A stretch of DNA of 64,000 bases from Diaphorobacter sp. HDW4B. Its GTDB lineage: Bacteria > Pseudomonadota > Gammaproteobacteria > Burkholderiales > Burkholderiaceae_C. How positions within the stretch are numbered: position 1 is the first letter of the stretch; each line of letters opens with the position of its first letter. The stretch covers positions 3,842,001 through 3,906,000 of the forward strand of contig NZ_CP049905.1 of assembly GCF_011305535.1 (NCBI RefSeq), read 5' to 3'. Below, piece by piece: positions 45,056 through 53,800 of this stretch. The position numbers and the translations under genes were made by a program. The notes below the pieces were generated by a model. The model was not told the origin of the DNA. It saw only the letters and a list, made by a program, of their open reading frames with translations, and made no database searches.

Positions 45056-46504
45056 ATGACCAGCCACACGCATCCCGAAGACATTCGCCAATTGTTTGAG
45101 CTGCAGCGTCAGGCCAGCCGGGCGCAGGTGGAGGTGCCTTTGCTGGTGCGCCGCGAACGTCTGCTGCGCCTGAAAAAGCTGCTCGACGAAAACGCGCCCG
45201 TGCTGGCTGCGGCGGTGCAGGCGGACTTCGGCATGCGCTCGCAGCGGCTCACCGAAGTGGCGGATTTCTTTGTGCTGCACGCGCAGCTCTCGCACACGCT
45301 CGGCAAGCTGGCCCGCTGGATGAAGCCACGCCGTGCGCGCACGCCGCTGTATCTGATGCCGGCGCGCGGCTTTGTGCAGACGCAGCCGTTGGGCGTGGTG
45401 GGCGTGATCTCGCCGTGGAACTATCCGGTGCAGTTGGCCCTGGGGCCTGCCATCGATGCGCTGGCCGCTGGCAATCGCGTGATCATCAAACCGAGCGAAT
45501 TGACACCGCATACCTCGGCCCAGTTGGCGGTGCTGGTTTCGCAATTTTTTGCGCCCGATGAAATGTGCGTGGTGCAGGGCGATGGTGCGATTGCGGCGCT
45601 GGTAGCTTCGCTGCCGTTCGATCATCTGGTCTTCACCGGCTCCACGCAGGTGGGGCGCAAGGTGGCGCAGGCGGCAGCCGCCAATCTCACGCCGACGACG
45701 CTGGAACTGGGCGGCAAGTCGCCGTGCATCATCGATGCCGATTGCGACATGAACGATGCAGCGCTCAAGATCGCGCATGGCAAGCTGCTCAATGGCGGAC
45801 AGACCTGCATCGCGCCCGACTACATCCTGCTGCCGCGCGGCAAGGAGGGCGCGTTCACAGAGGCCTATCGTGCGGCCGTCGCCAAGCTGTTTCCGTACTT
45901 TGAAGGCAATCCGGACTACGCCTCGATCATCAGCTCGCGCCATCTCGCACGCCTGCGCAACATGCTTCAGCAGGCGCAGACGCAAGGTGCGGATGTGCAG
46001 GTGATGGCGCAGCAGCCGGGCACGCCGCCACCACCGCCCACCAGCATCGGCGATGGCGTGGCGCGGCAGATGGCACCCACGCTGGTGTTTGGCGCGACGC
46101 AGGACATGCAGCTTATGCAGGAAGAAATCTTCGGGCCGATCCTGCCCGTCGTGGTCTATGACCGGCTTGACGATGCCATCACGCTGATCAACAACGGGCC
46201 AAGGCCGTTGGCGCTCTACTGGTTCGGCGGCAGCGATGCGGTGCGCGATTCGGTGCTGGCGCGCACGGTGAGCGGCGGCGTCTGCGTCAACGACACGCTG
46301 ATGCACATCACGCACGACGGACTGGCTTTCGGCGGGGTGGGCGACAGCGGCTGGGGCGGCTACCACGGCGAGGCGGGGTATCTGCGATTCAGCCATCAGA
46401 AGTCGGTGCTGGTGCAGTCGCGTTTTTCGATGGGCGCGATGCTCTATCCGCCTTACGGCCCTCGTTTTGACCGTATCATGTCGCTGTTGCGCAAGCTGCT
46501 CTGA
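45056..46504 (+). CDS. Coniferyl-aldehyde-type aldehyde dehydrogenase
   Basis: A 482-residue NAD(P)-dependent aldehyde dehydrogenase. The catalytic cysteine is Cys251 in GGQTCIAPDYILLP, the variant typical of coniferyl aldehyde dehydrogenases. The general-base Glu lies in LELGGKSP, and the cofactor motif is GVISPWNYPVQLALGP with FTGSTQVG. The C-terminus has EEIFGPILPVV. Likely substrates are aromatic or long-chain aldehydes; the exact one is unknown. I choose the ATG at 45056; the frame upstream is not family-like. Confidence 0.92.
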   Translation: MTSHTHPEDIRQLFELQRQASRAQVEVPLLVRRERLLRLKKLLDENAPVLAAAVQADFGMRSQRLTEVADFFVLHAQLSHTLGKLARWMKPRRARTPLYLMPARGFVQTQPLGVVGVISPWNYPVQLALGPAIDALAAGNRVIIKPSELTPHTSAQLAVLVSQFFAPDEMCVVQGDGAIAALVASLPFDHLVFTGSTQVGRKVAQAAAANLTPTTLELGGKSPCIIDADCDMNDAALKIAHGKLLNGGQTCIAPDYILLPRGKEGAFTEAYRAAVAKLFPYFEGNPDYASIISSRHLARLRNMLQQAQTQGADVQVMAQQPGTPPPPPTSIGDGVARQMAPTLVFGATQDMQLMQEEIFGPILPVVVYDRLDDAITLINNGPRPLALYWFGGSDAVRDSVLARTVSGGVCVNDTLMHITHDGLAFGGVGDSGWGGYHGEAGYLRFSHQKSVLVQSRFSMGAMLYPPYGPRFDRIMSLLRKLL

Positions 46505-46639
46505 ACGCCTCCCGGGATCACGCTCGGGGCTGTGTTTCATTTCAGTGCAAAACTGCTATGAACCATGTTGGCCATTTAGGCAAGCACAACGTGGAAAAAG
46601 CAGCTTGTCCGCTATGGATACAAATGAGCGCGTGAGTCG

Positions 46640-46672
46640 AACCCACATTTTTGCGAGAATGTTGGGTTTTTC
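46640..46672 (+). terminator. Terminator-like hairpin before the GNAT gene
   Basis: AACCCACATT and AATGTTGGGTT pair (one G-U) around an 8-base loop and end in TTTTTCGTT. It lies 27 bases above the GNAT ATG, so it may end the dehydrogenase transcript or attenuate GNAT expression. Confidence 0.55.
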
Positions 46673-46698
46673 GTTGTCTCACACGTTTTCGTTTCCTC

Positions 46699-47223
46699 AT
46701 GTCCAGTATTCAGGTCCGTCCCGCGACACTTCGCGATGCCAAAGCAATTGCCCAGGTTCACACATCCTCTGCGTTGGAGGCTTACCGTGGGCTTGTGCCA
46801 GACGACCAGTTGAAATCCATGTCTTCGGTGGAAAAGCGTCAGGCTTATTGGCGCGAAGCCATCGAATATTGCGAGCCTCAAGTGCAGGTCGCAGTGGATG
46901 GCGACAAGATCGTTGGCTTTGTTGGTTTTGATCGCTCACGCGATGAAAAGAGCCGCCCCACCACAGGTGAAATCTGGGCCATCTACGCCTCTCCCACCCA
47001 TTGGAACAAAGGCGTTGGCCTTGCCCTGTGGGATGCCGCGCGCGATGGTCTTCAGGAAGAAGGCTGCACCACCGTGACCTCATGGGTGCCGCTGCGCAAT
47101 GAGCGCGCACTTCGTTTTCATGAAATGGCCGGCTTCAAGCGCGAAATGACCACAGCCAAGACGCACGTGGTTGGCGGCGTGAAGGTCGAGGAAGTTCGTC
47201 TCAAGCGACAGGTGCATGGATGA
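46699..47223 (+). CDS. GNAT-family N-acetyltransferase
   Basis: A 174-residue protein of the GNAT fold. It has an N-terminal strand-helix (IQVRPATLRDAKAIAQVHTSSALEAYRGLVPDDQL), the FVGFDRSR strand, and the acetyl-CoA loop near EIWAIYASPTHWNKGVGLALWDAARDGLQ (Gly-poor variant of Q/RxxGxG/A). The C-terminal segment is NERALRFHEMAGFKRE. The substrate is unknown. I start at the ATG at 46699. Its stop codon is the first bases of a dispersed repeat. Confidence 0.88.
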   Translation: MSSIQVRPATLRDAKAIAQVHTSSALEAYRGLVPDDQLKSMSSVEKRQAYWREAIEYCEPQVQVAVDGDKIVGFVGFDRSRDEKSRPTTGEIWAIYASPTHWNKGVGLALWDAARDGLQEEGCTTVTSWVPLRNERALRFHEMAGFKREMTTAKTHVVGGVKVEEVRLKRQVHG

Positions 47224-47345
47224 CCCCCTGAGGCGCTGGCGCGCCTTCCCCCTGGAAGGGGGACGACGCCAGTGGCCCGGCAAAGCCGGTTCCACGGCGT
47301 CCCTCGCTTGGCCTGCTCCGCGGCCGTCTGAGGGGCGAGCGCGCG
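47221..47345. repeat. Comamonadaceae-type dispersed intergenic repeat
   Basis: Begins at the GNAT stop (TGACCCCCTGAGGCGC), then CCTTCCCCCT-gga-AGGGGGA, then TGGCCCGGCAAAGCCGGTTCC and GGCGTCCCTCGC. I recognise this pattern as an element found between genes many times in Comamonadaceae genomes. It contains several hairpins (CCCCCT/AGGGGG and CCGGC/GCCGG) and supplies the GNAT stop codon. It may act as a terminator or mRNA end. Confidence 0.75.
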
Positions 47346-47430
47346 GGGGCGTGGGCATTGCTTCCCATGCCTGAGTGCGCGAGAGTTTCGTTGGTCTTGT
47401 TGACGTGATTGCCAACTTCTAGCATCTGCT

Positions 47431-48438
47431 ATGCAACTGCTGCTGGCCCCGATGGAGGGGCTTCTGGATTTCGTCTTGCGCGATGTGCTGACCCGGGTGG
47501 GTGGCTCGGATCGGTGCGTGTCGGAATTCATTCGCGTCACAGGCAGGCTGATTCCCGACCACGTCTTCTATCGCTATATCCCCGAGCTGCACAACGGCAG
47601 CCGAACGCTGTCCGGCGTGCCGGTGCGTCCGCAATTGCTGGGCTCCGATTCCGAGAGCTTGGCGGAGAACGCAGCGCGACTGGCGCAGTTGGGGCCGTTC
47701 GGCGTCGATCTGAACTTCGGTTGTCCCGCCAAGGTCGTGAACCGGCATGGCGGTGGGGCCTCACTTTTGCGTGAGCCCGATCGTATTGGTCGCATCGTCG
47801 AAGCCGTGCGTCGCGCTGTGCCCGCCGACATGATCGTCTCCACCAAGATGCGCCTCGGCTACGACGACGACAGCCTCGCCATCGATTGCGCGCAGGCCAT
47901 GGCGGGTGGCGGCTCGTGCGAGCTGGTGGTGCATGCACGCACCAAGGCCGACGGTTATCGTCCACCCGCATACTGGGAGCGCATCCCCGCAATCCGTGCT
48001 GCAGTCAACATCCCGGTGATCGCCAATGGCGAGATCTGGACCGTCGATGACGCGCTGCGTTGCCGCCGCGAATCGGGCTGCGGCGATCTCATGATCGGGC
48101 GCGGCATCGTGGCCGATCCCGGCTTGGCGCTCGCGATCCGTTCGGTCGATGCGGGCCATCCGCCTTCTGTCATCGTTGAGTGGGAAGACTTGGGGCAGCA
48201 CATCATCCGCTTCTGGCAAATGGTGTGCGCCGACCTCGAACCCGCGCAGCGCGCCGGGCGACTCAAGCAATGGCTGAACCTGATGCGCAGACGCTTTCCA
48301 GAAGCGGAAGACGCGTTCAACCATGTGCGCACCATGCGCAATCAGCGCGACATCACCGCATGGCTCAAAACGCAGCATGGTCCATTCGAAGTGACCGAGC
48401 CCAGTCAGAAAGAAGTCGACTGGCAGTTGACGCACTGA
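47431..48438 (+). CDS. dusC: tRNA-dihydrouridine(16) synthase
   Basis: Dus enzymes reduce specific uridines in tRNA using FMN and NADPH. The 335-residue protein has the N-terminal LLLAPMEGLLD FMN loop, catalytic Cys98 in LNFGCPAKVVNRHGGGASLL, STKMRLGYDD, VVHARTKADGYRPPAYWE and MIGRGIVADP. Cys98 falls at the same position as in E. coli DusC and the C-terminal helical domain is of the DusC type, so U16 is the likely target. Confidence 0.93.
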   Translation: MQLLLAPMEGLLDFVLRDVLTRVGGSDRCVSEFIRVTGRLIPDHVFYRYIPELHNGSRTLSGVPVRPQLLGSDSESLAENAARLAQLGPFGVDLNFGCPAKVVNRHGGGASLLREPDRIGRIVEAVRRAVPADMIVSTKMRLGYDDDSLAIDCAQAMAGGGSCELVVHARTKADGYRPPAYWERIPAIRAAVNIPVIANGEIWTVDDALRCRRESGCGDLMIGRGIVADPGLALAIRSVDAGHPPSVIVEWEDLGQHIIRFWQMVCADLEPAQRAGRLKQWLNLMRRRFPEAEDAFNHVRTMRNQRDITAWLKTQHGPFEVTEPSQKEVDWQLTH

Positions 48439-48453
48439 TTCTGCAGGCAGGCA

Positions 48454-50364
48454 CTACAGCACCGAGTCGGGCACGAACGGGCCAAGCAACTTGAGCATCA
48501 TCCGCAGCGGCAGACTGGTATCTGGATCGGTCGCTTCCTCTTTCAGATCGCTGCCCAGTGGCGGCTTCCAGACCAGTTCGCCGTTCTCCAGCACCACGCG
48601 CCATGAGCCGTGCGTGAGTCCTTGCTCGATGAGCTGTGTGGTCTCTTTCGACAATTTCTTGCTGCGCACCAGTACCGCGATTTCCGTGTTCTGCAGCTTG
48701 GATCGCTGATCGAGATTCATCGATCCAATCACCGTCAACTGGCCATCGAGCACCAGCACTTTCGAGTGCAGCATCATGCGCTGCGCCTGCGGTGTGGCAC
48801 TGCCTGTGCTCCCCATGCCAAAGGCCGCGCGCAGATTGCTGGGATCGCTGTCCAGCTCGAACAGCTCCACGCCATTCTTCAGCAACTGCTCGCGGTAGCG
48901 CGCATAGCCGATGTGCGCGACAGGTGCATCGTTGGACGCGAGCGAGTTCGTCAGTATGCGCACACGCACGCCGCGATCAACCGCCGCCTTGAACGTCGCC
49001 ATCATGCGCTCACCTGGCACGAAGTAGGGCGAAACGACCAGCAGATCCTTGTGCACATAGTCGATCAGACTGATGAGCCCATCGACCACCGAATCCGGCA
49101 TGACAGCGGGCGGCATTGCGCTGCTGGATGCCTTCTTGTCGTTGGTCGCCGCCACACCACGACTGCCGCCATTCGGCCCCTGCAAGGTCTTCGCCGCATG
49201 CTGGCTTGCCACGGTCGACGCGCGCGCAGTCATCGGATCGGTCTGCCCATCCGCATCCACCGCCGGAATCTTGCCCGGCTTGTCCGCCAGCATGATGGCG
49301 TTGGCCCAGATCAGCGGCATCTTGCGCAGATCGAGCGCCTTCATGTCCCACGCCTGCGCTCGCTGTTCCTTGGTGACCGTGTCGCCAGTGCGTGGTCGCG
49401 ACTCGCCATCGGGCAGTTGTGGCCTGGCGCCTCCAGTACTGCGCGCAGACTCCGATGATGATGATGACGACGACGACGGGCTGCCCTGCGACTCCGCATT
49501 GCTTTGCATCGCATCGGCGTTGTGTGACGCCTCATCCCGTTGGGTGAACTCCGCACGCATCCGATCCAGATCTTTCTTGTCGACCAGCGACTGCACCGGA
49601 TACGCACGCTTGTCGTTCCAGTACTCGTCAAAACTGCTCGACAAATCCTCCACCAGCGGCCCAGCAACCAACACATCCGCATCGATGAAGTTGGACTCCG
49701 CATTCCCAAAGTACGAGTCCCCCAGATTGCGCCCACCCATCACGCCCATCACGTTGTCCGCCAGAAAAAGCTTGTTGTGCATGCGCTGCTGCGCCCGCTG
49801 AAAATCCGTCGCCGCGTGCCACATGCGACTCACAGGGTTCTCCCGATCACCGGGCAGCGGATTGAACATCCGCATCTGTACATTCGGCACAAACGCCATG
49901 CGCATCACCAACGCATTGCGCCCCGTGCCATGAAAATCATCGAGCAGAATCCGCACCCGAACCCCACGCCGCGCAGCATCCACAATCGCACGCATCAACC
50001 TCCCCGTACTCGCATCTGCATGAATCGCGTAGTACTGTAGATCCAGCGACTGCCTGGCGTTTTCCACCAACGCCAAGCGACTGCCATACGCAGTCTGCGG
50101 CCCGGTCAGCAACATGAAACCGGAGGCGGATGTGCCTGCTTTGTTTTCTTTTTGTTTGCGCGCTTGGGTGATTTGCGCGAGCTGTGAATCAGCCACAGGC
50201 TTGGCAGCGGTGGAGATGGGGCGGTCTACGTTGGTGGGGAGTTTGGGGGAGGCGCAGCCGGTGAGGAGGGCTGCTGTCAACGTCAGTACCCACAAAAGGG
50301 CTGGTGGGATCAACCTCTCGATGAATCGAACAAGTAGAAGAGCGGCGGCAGCGTGTAAGTGCAT
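48454..50364 (-). CDS. Lipoprotein-type phospholipase D/cardiolipin synthase family protein
   Basis: A 636-residue PLD-superfamily protein with two HKD motifs: HNKLFLAD (about residue 195, followed by GGRNLGD) and HSKVLVLD (about residue 531, followed by GSMNLDQRS). It is likely a phosphatidyl transferase of the cardiolipin synthase C type. The N-terminus looks like a lipoprotein signal with lipobox LLTG-Cys37. A poorly conserved insert (about residues 280-430) includes a run of eight serines. I start at the ATG at 50364; upstream in-frame codons would precede a proper signal. It is divergent from the pilus cluster. Confidence 0.88.
   Translation of the reverse strand: MHLHAAAALLLVRFIERLIPPALLWVLTLTAALLTGCASPKLPTNVDRPISTAAKPVADSQLAQITQARKQKENKAGTSASGFMLLTGPQTAYGSRLALVENARQSLDLQYYAIHADASTGRLMRAIVDAARRGVRVRILLDDFHGTGRNALVMRMAFVPNVQMRMFNPLPGDRENPVSRMWHAATDFQRAQQRMHNKLFLADNVMGVMGGRNLGDSYFGNAESNFIDADVLVAGPLVEDLSSSFDEYWNDKRAYPVQSLVDKKDLDRMRAEFTQRDEASHNADAMQSNAESQGSPSSSSSSSSESARSTGGARPQLPDGESRPRTGDTVTKEQRAQAWDMKALDLRKMPLIWANAIMLADKPGKIPAVDADGQTDPMTARASTVASQHAAKTLQGPNGGSRGVAATNDKKASSSAMPPAVMPDSVVDGLISLIDYVHKDLLVVSPYFVPGERMMATFKAAVDRGVRVRILTNSLASNDAPVAHIGYARYREQLLKNGVELFELDSDPSNLRAAFGMGSTGSATPQAQRMMLHSKVLVLDGQLTVIGSMNLDQRSKLQNTEIAVLVRSKKLSKETTQLIEQGLTHGSWRVVLENGELVWKPPLGSDLKEEATDPDTSLPLRMMLKLLGPFVPDSVL
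49452..49475. repeat. Trinucleotide microsatellite in the PLD gene
   Basis: Four GAT units followed by four GAC units (plus strand), encoding the poly-serine run of the PLD-family protein on the minus strand. Slippage would change the serine number in frame. Confidence 0.8.
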
Positions 50365-50659
50365 GGATGCAGTTCGAGTGGGGCAAGTTACAGCATCTCT
50401 ATTGAGCATCTTCGAATGGGCCATCCTGAATTTCCACAAGAGCCTTCTTCAGCACTGAATGGTGCATTGTCGTGTGAGCATGGCCCTTTGGTTGATGGAC
50501 TGCTGAGCCCAGGCGGTGAATTGGGATTTCTCCTACATCGTGGCGGCCTCCATATGCAAACGGCTCAATGGGCTTGATCGACTGGCGAACTGGACTAGCG
50601 GTGAGCACGAGGTGACATGCGGTTTCTTGATGTCTCATTTAGTAACCATAATCACGAGC

Positions 50660-51253
50660 ATGGATACATACCGCCCAGCTCCGCGCATTCTGCATGCCAG
50701 AGGGTTCACATTGATCGAGTTGCTGGTCACATTGGCTATTGCGGCCATATTGAGCATGCTGGCTGCGCCTTCTCTGAAAGAGTTCATTGTCCGCAGCAGG
50801 ATGGATAACGTGGCAAATGAGTTTTCCGGGGCTGTACAGCGTGCACGCAACGAAGCGGTTGGGAGAAATGTGTGTGCCTCCATATGCTTGAGTACCAATG
50901 CTTCAGGCAGTGCTCCTCAATGCGCCGCTTCTGCGACTGACTGGCAACAAGGGTGGATTGTTTTTTTGAATCCAACTTGTGATGGCAGCGTGACTAAGCC
51001 TGCCCTCGCGGATGTCGTTTTGGCAAGAGTGTCTACCGATGAAAGCATACATCTCAAGAACGACGATGACGCTTATCTGCTCTTCAATGCCAGAGGAAAT
51101 CCTTCGCTGAGCGCTGCGCGCATCTTCAAGCTGACATATGGCGAAAGTGATAACGACCCTATGAATCTACGATTCGGCAAAAACATTTGTCTGGATAGCA
51201 TGGGGCGAACCAGATTCATTCCGAGGGACAAAACATGCGCAACATACAACTGA
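50660..51253 (+). CDS. fimT: GspH/FimT-family minor pseudopilin
   Basis: A type IV minor pilin-like protein of 197 residues. A short leader (MDTYRPAPRILHARG) is cut by prepilin peptidase before FTLIELLVTLAIAAILSMLAAPSL, which has the required Glu5. The body carries six cysteines and ends IPRDKTCATYN. FimT proteins sit at the pilus tip or bind DNA in competent bacteria. First gene of the fimT-pilV-pilW-pilX-pilY1-pilE cluster; it overlaps pilV by 19 bases. The ATG at 50660 has a weak ribosome binding site; 50630 is an alternative. Confidence 0.9.
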   Translation: MDTYRPAPRILHARGFTLIELLVTLAIAAILSMLAAPSLKEFIVRSRMDNVANEFSGAVQRARNEAVGRNVCASICLSTNASGSAPQCAASATDWQQGWIVFLNPTCDGSVTKPALADVVLARVSTDESIHLKNDDDAYLLFNARGNPSLSAARIFKLTYGESDNDPMNLRFGKNICLDSMGRTRFIPRDKTCATYN

Positions 51254-51894
51254 GAGCAGGGCACATACGCACTCAGATGCGTGGCGTGACGTTGGTTGAA
51301 ATGATGATCGCGATTCTGGTTCTTGCGGTAGGCTTGCTTGGCATGGCTGGGCTGCAAGCCGCAACGTCTAAGTACAAGATCAATACATGGGCTCGCGCAT
51401 CTACTGCGACGCTCTTGTCTGATTTGACGGAGAAGATACGGATCAATCCATTCATGGCCGGTCCAGGTTTCACGGATCCATTGCTTGCAGACCAGCCGTC
51501 AACTCTGTCCAAATTTGTCGTTGCTGATGATTGGTCGAAACAGCAAGCAGATGCCCTGTCTGTCAGCACGAACTGTGCGGCAAATGCGTGCACCGAATCA
51601 GAACGTGCTGCTTACGATCTCGTCATATGGCGCCAGAATGTGCGTGCTTTGCTCCCTCAGGGAGCTGCCATGATCGAGGGAGGGCGAGCAACCGGTGTGC
51701 TACTCACGTTGATGTGGTTCGATAAAGAGCAAGCGGCAGCGACGGCTTCGTCAGATCCTTTGGCTCGCAAGCTGGAAAAGGCTCCGATCTGCTCTTCCAA
51801 CACTCCAGTTGGCATGGCTGAACAGTCCTGCTGCCCCGAAAAGGCCGCTGCTCCAGCCGGTGTCAAGTGCGCACGTTTTCGCTTTGTCCCTTGA
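51235..51894 (+). CDS. pilV: Type IV pilus minor pilin PilV
   Basis: A 219-residue minor pilin. The leader ends RTQMRG and is followed by VTLVEMMIAILVLAVGLLGMAGLQA, the PilV-type N-terminal helix with Glu5. The body has several cysteine pairs (CAANAC, CC near the end). PilV, PilW, PilX and PilY1 form the priming complex at the pilus tip. Start at 51235 inside the fimT end. Confidence 0.92.
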   Translation: MRNIQLRAGHIRTQMRGVTLVEMMIAILVLAVGLLGMAGLQAATSKYKINTWARASTATLLSDLTEKIRINPFMAGPGFTDPLLADQPSTLSKFVVADDWSKQQADALSVSTNCAANACTESERAAYDLVIWRQNVRALLPQGAAMIEGGRATGVLLTLMWFDKEQAAATASSDPLARKLEKAPICSSNTPVGMAEQSCCPEKAAAPAGVKCARFRFVP

Positions 51895-51899
51895 GCGCC

Positions 51900-52985
51900 A
51901 TGCAATATCCATCTCATTCGCATCAGCGCGGCTTCTCTCTCGTCGAGTTGATGATCGCAATGGCAATAAGCCTCGTCATTATTGCCGGTGCGGCATACGT
52001 ATATCTGGCGTCGCGCGAAGGTCAGCGCTCGCTTGACCGCACAAGCGGCAGTCGCGAAGCCGGAGTCTTCGTGCTGCAGACGATTGGTCGGGATCTCATG
52101 AATGCGGGTTTCTATCCTGCGACGATCTTGCCTTTTGAAAAAAATGATCCTTACTACTCGGCAACGCAGTTTGGGATGTTCAATGGCTACTACCCATACG
52201 AAAGTAGCCCTCGTGCGCCAACGGATTGGGAAGACAGTTCAACGAACTGGCCTCCAACCGCTTTCAAATCGGGCATCTTTGGGTGTGACAGTGGGCCCTT
52301 CGATACCAGCTCCAGTACCTGCACAAGTGCATCGGGCAGTGCAGATACGCTGGTGATCAATTACTTCACCAACGATACGATTGACGCGCCGGGGACGCGA
52401 CGCGACTGCAGCGGCGCGAACGTCGATGCGGATCCAAGCAATGCGGAGCGAAAAAAGAATGCTACGGACGATCCGAAGTTGCCTCCTAGGCAGCCATTGT
52501 TCGTTTCGAATCGCTACACGCTAATCAGTACCAAGATGTTTGTGGATACCAGTGACATCACCACAAAGAGCCTAGCCTGCAGTGGCAATGGAAGCAATTG
52601 GCACTCAAAAGCAGCGGAATACCAGCCGATGGTGGCTGGCGTAGAAGATATGCAGTTTACCTATGGAATCTACACTTCGTACGATCCCAAGTCGACAAAC
52701 AATACGCTTGCGCCAGCCAAATTTCTGACCGCAACGCAGATGGCATCAGAGGCTCCACTGAATGTCAGCGGCATTGCACTTACCGCATGGCAGCGCGTGA
52801 CGGCAGTAAGGGTTTGCATTCTCACCAGAACGTTGGGCAGCAATACTCGAGTGTCTGATATGGCAGGAACCAAATCCACATACGTTGACTGCGCAGGAAC
52901 AACTACCAAGCAACCCACAGGATATGCCATAGCCCGATACGAACAGATTTTTGGTGTTCGAAATGCTCTGCGGCTGAGTTACTAA
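51900..52985 (+). CDS. pilW: Type IV pilus minor pilin PilW
   Basis: A 361-residue minor pilin. The leader MQYPSHSHQRG precedes FSLVELMIAMAISLVIIAGAAYVYLASREGQRS, the PilW-type transmembrane helix. A large globular part with scattered cysteines follows. I choose the ATG at 51900, five bases past the pilV stop; a GTG at 51867 would give a needlessly long leader. Its position matches PilW in the classic fimT/U-pilV-pilW-pilX-pilY1-pilE order. Confidence 0.92.
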   Translation: MQYPSHSHQRGFSLVELMIAMAISLVIIAGAAYVYLASREGQRSLDRTSGSREAGVFVLQTIGRDLMNAGFYPATILPFEKNDPYYSATQFGMFNGYYPYESSPRAPTDWEDSSTNWPPTAFKSGIFGCDSGPFDTSSSTCTSASGSADTLVINYFTNDTIDAPGTRRDCSGANVDADPSNAERKKNATDDPKLPPRQPLFVSNRYTLISTKMFVDTSDITTKSLACSGNGSNWHSKAAEYQPMVAGVEDMQFTYGIYTSYDPKSTNNTLAPAKFLTATQMASEAPLNVSGIALTAWQRVTAVRVCILTRTLGSNTRVSDMAGTKSTYVDCAGTTTKQPTGYAIARYEQIFGVRNALRLSY

Positions 52986-53000
52986 GGGCAAGGAGAGCAT

Positions 53001-53747
53001 ATGCTGATCGAAACTCGAAGCGTCACATCCAAGGTCCTACAAGCTCACGCTAGCCAATGGCGTGTTTCCGAGCGTGGCGTGGCATTGGTTGTTGTCATGC
53101 TTTTCCTCATCGCCATCACTGGCATCGGCCTTTGGACCGCGCGTCAGTCCATTTTGGCCGAAGGAATGGCTCGAAATCAAACTGACCAAGCGGTGGCTTG
53201 GCAAGCTGCAGAGGCGGCCCTGCGCGATGCCGAGCGAGATTTCATGACTGCATACAGTGCTGCGGCAAGCAATGCGTCTTGCAGTCGAGGCAAGGTTGCA
53301 TTGAACCCCAATGATTTCTCACAGGAGTGCAAAAAGGGGCTTTGCACCTTTCCTGATGCATCGTATGCCACAGCAAGCTGGACGGCTGCCAGCGGCACTA
53401 CGTCAGAGCCGTGGTGGCCCGGCGGCAAAAGTGGGTTGTGGAATGACAAAGCGAGTACGAAGCCTGGACGAACCCCAGTCGATACCAATAACTGTGATTC
53501 GTTCACTGGAGGTGTTCCATTGGGAACGTATACGGGCACGGCCGCAATCACGGGCGTTGCACGACAGCCAGAGTACATGATCGAGTATTTCAGACGCAAA
53601 AACGTGCGAATGAATTTGGTCGAGACGCAGGTGAGTGGTCAAGGCAGCAATCCCAATGAATGGGGCGCCATGTACCGAATCACGGCACGTGGTTTTGGAT
53701 ATTCAGAGCGTACGCAAGTGGTCCTTCAGACCATTTTCATGCCGTGA
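53001..53747 (+). CDS. pilX: Type IV pilus assembly protein PilX
   Basis: A 248-residue minor pilin. The leader is about 26 residues (ends WRVSERG), then VALVVVMLFLIAITGIGLWTARQSI, the PilX helix, which typically lacks the usual Glu5. An AAGGAG site precedes the ATG. The body has the AEAALRDAE helix typical of PilX N-terminal domains and four cysteines. It lies just before pilY1, its partner at the tip. Confidence 0.9.
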   Translation: MLIETRSVTSKVLQAHASQWRVSERGVALVVVMLFLIAITGIGLWTARQSILAEGMARNQTDQAVAWQAAEAALRDAERDFMTAYSAAASNASCSRGKVALNPNDFSQECKKGLCTFPDASYATASWTAASGTTSEPWWPGGKSGLWNDKASTKPGRTPVDTNNCDSFTGGVPLGTYTGTAAITGVARQPEYMIEYFRRKNVRMNLVETQVSGQGSNPNEWGAMYRITARGFGYSERTQVVLQTIFMP

Positions 53748-53800
53748 TTGATACGCAGATACCTGCTTGCAGGCATTCGCGAAGAAGTGAGGGGAATCCT

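Noticed and set aside
46625-46655. Possible tRNA on the minus strand (T-loop-like GGGTTCGACT)
   Set aside because: Only a T-arm-like fragment is present. The T-stem has a mismatch, and no acceptor, D or anticodon arms can be formed around it.
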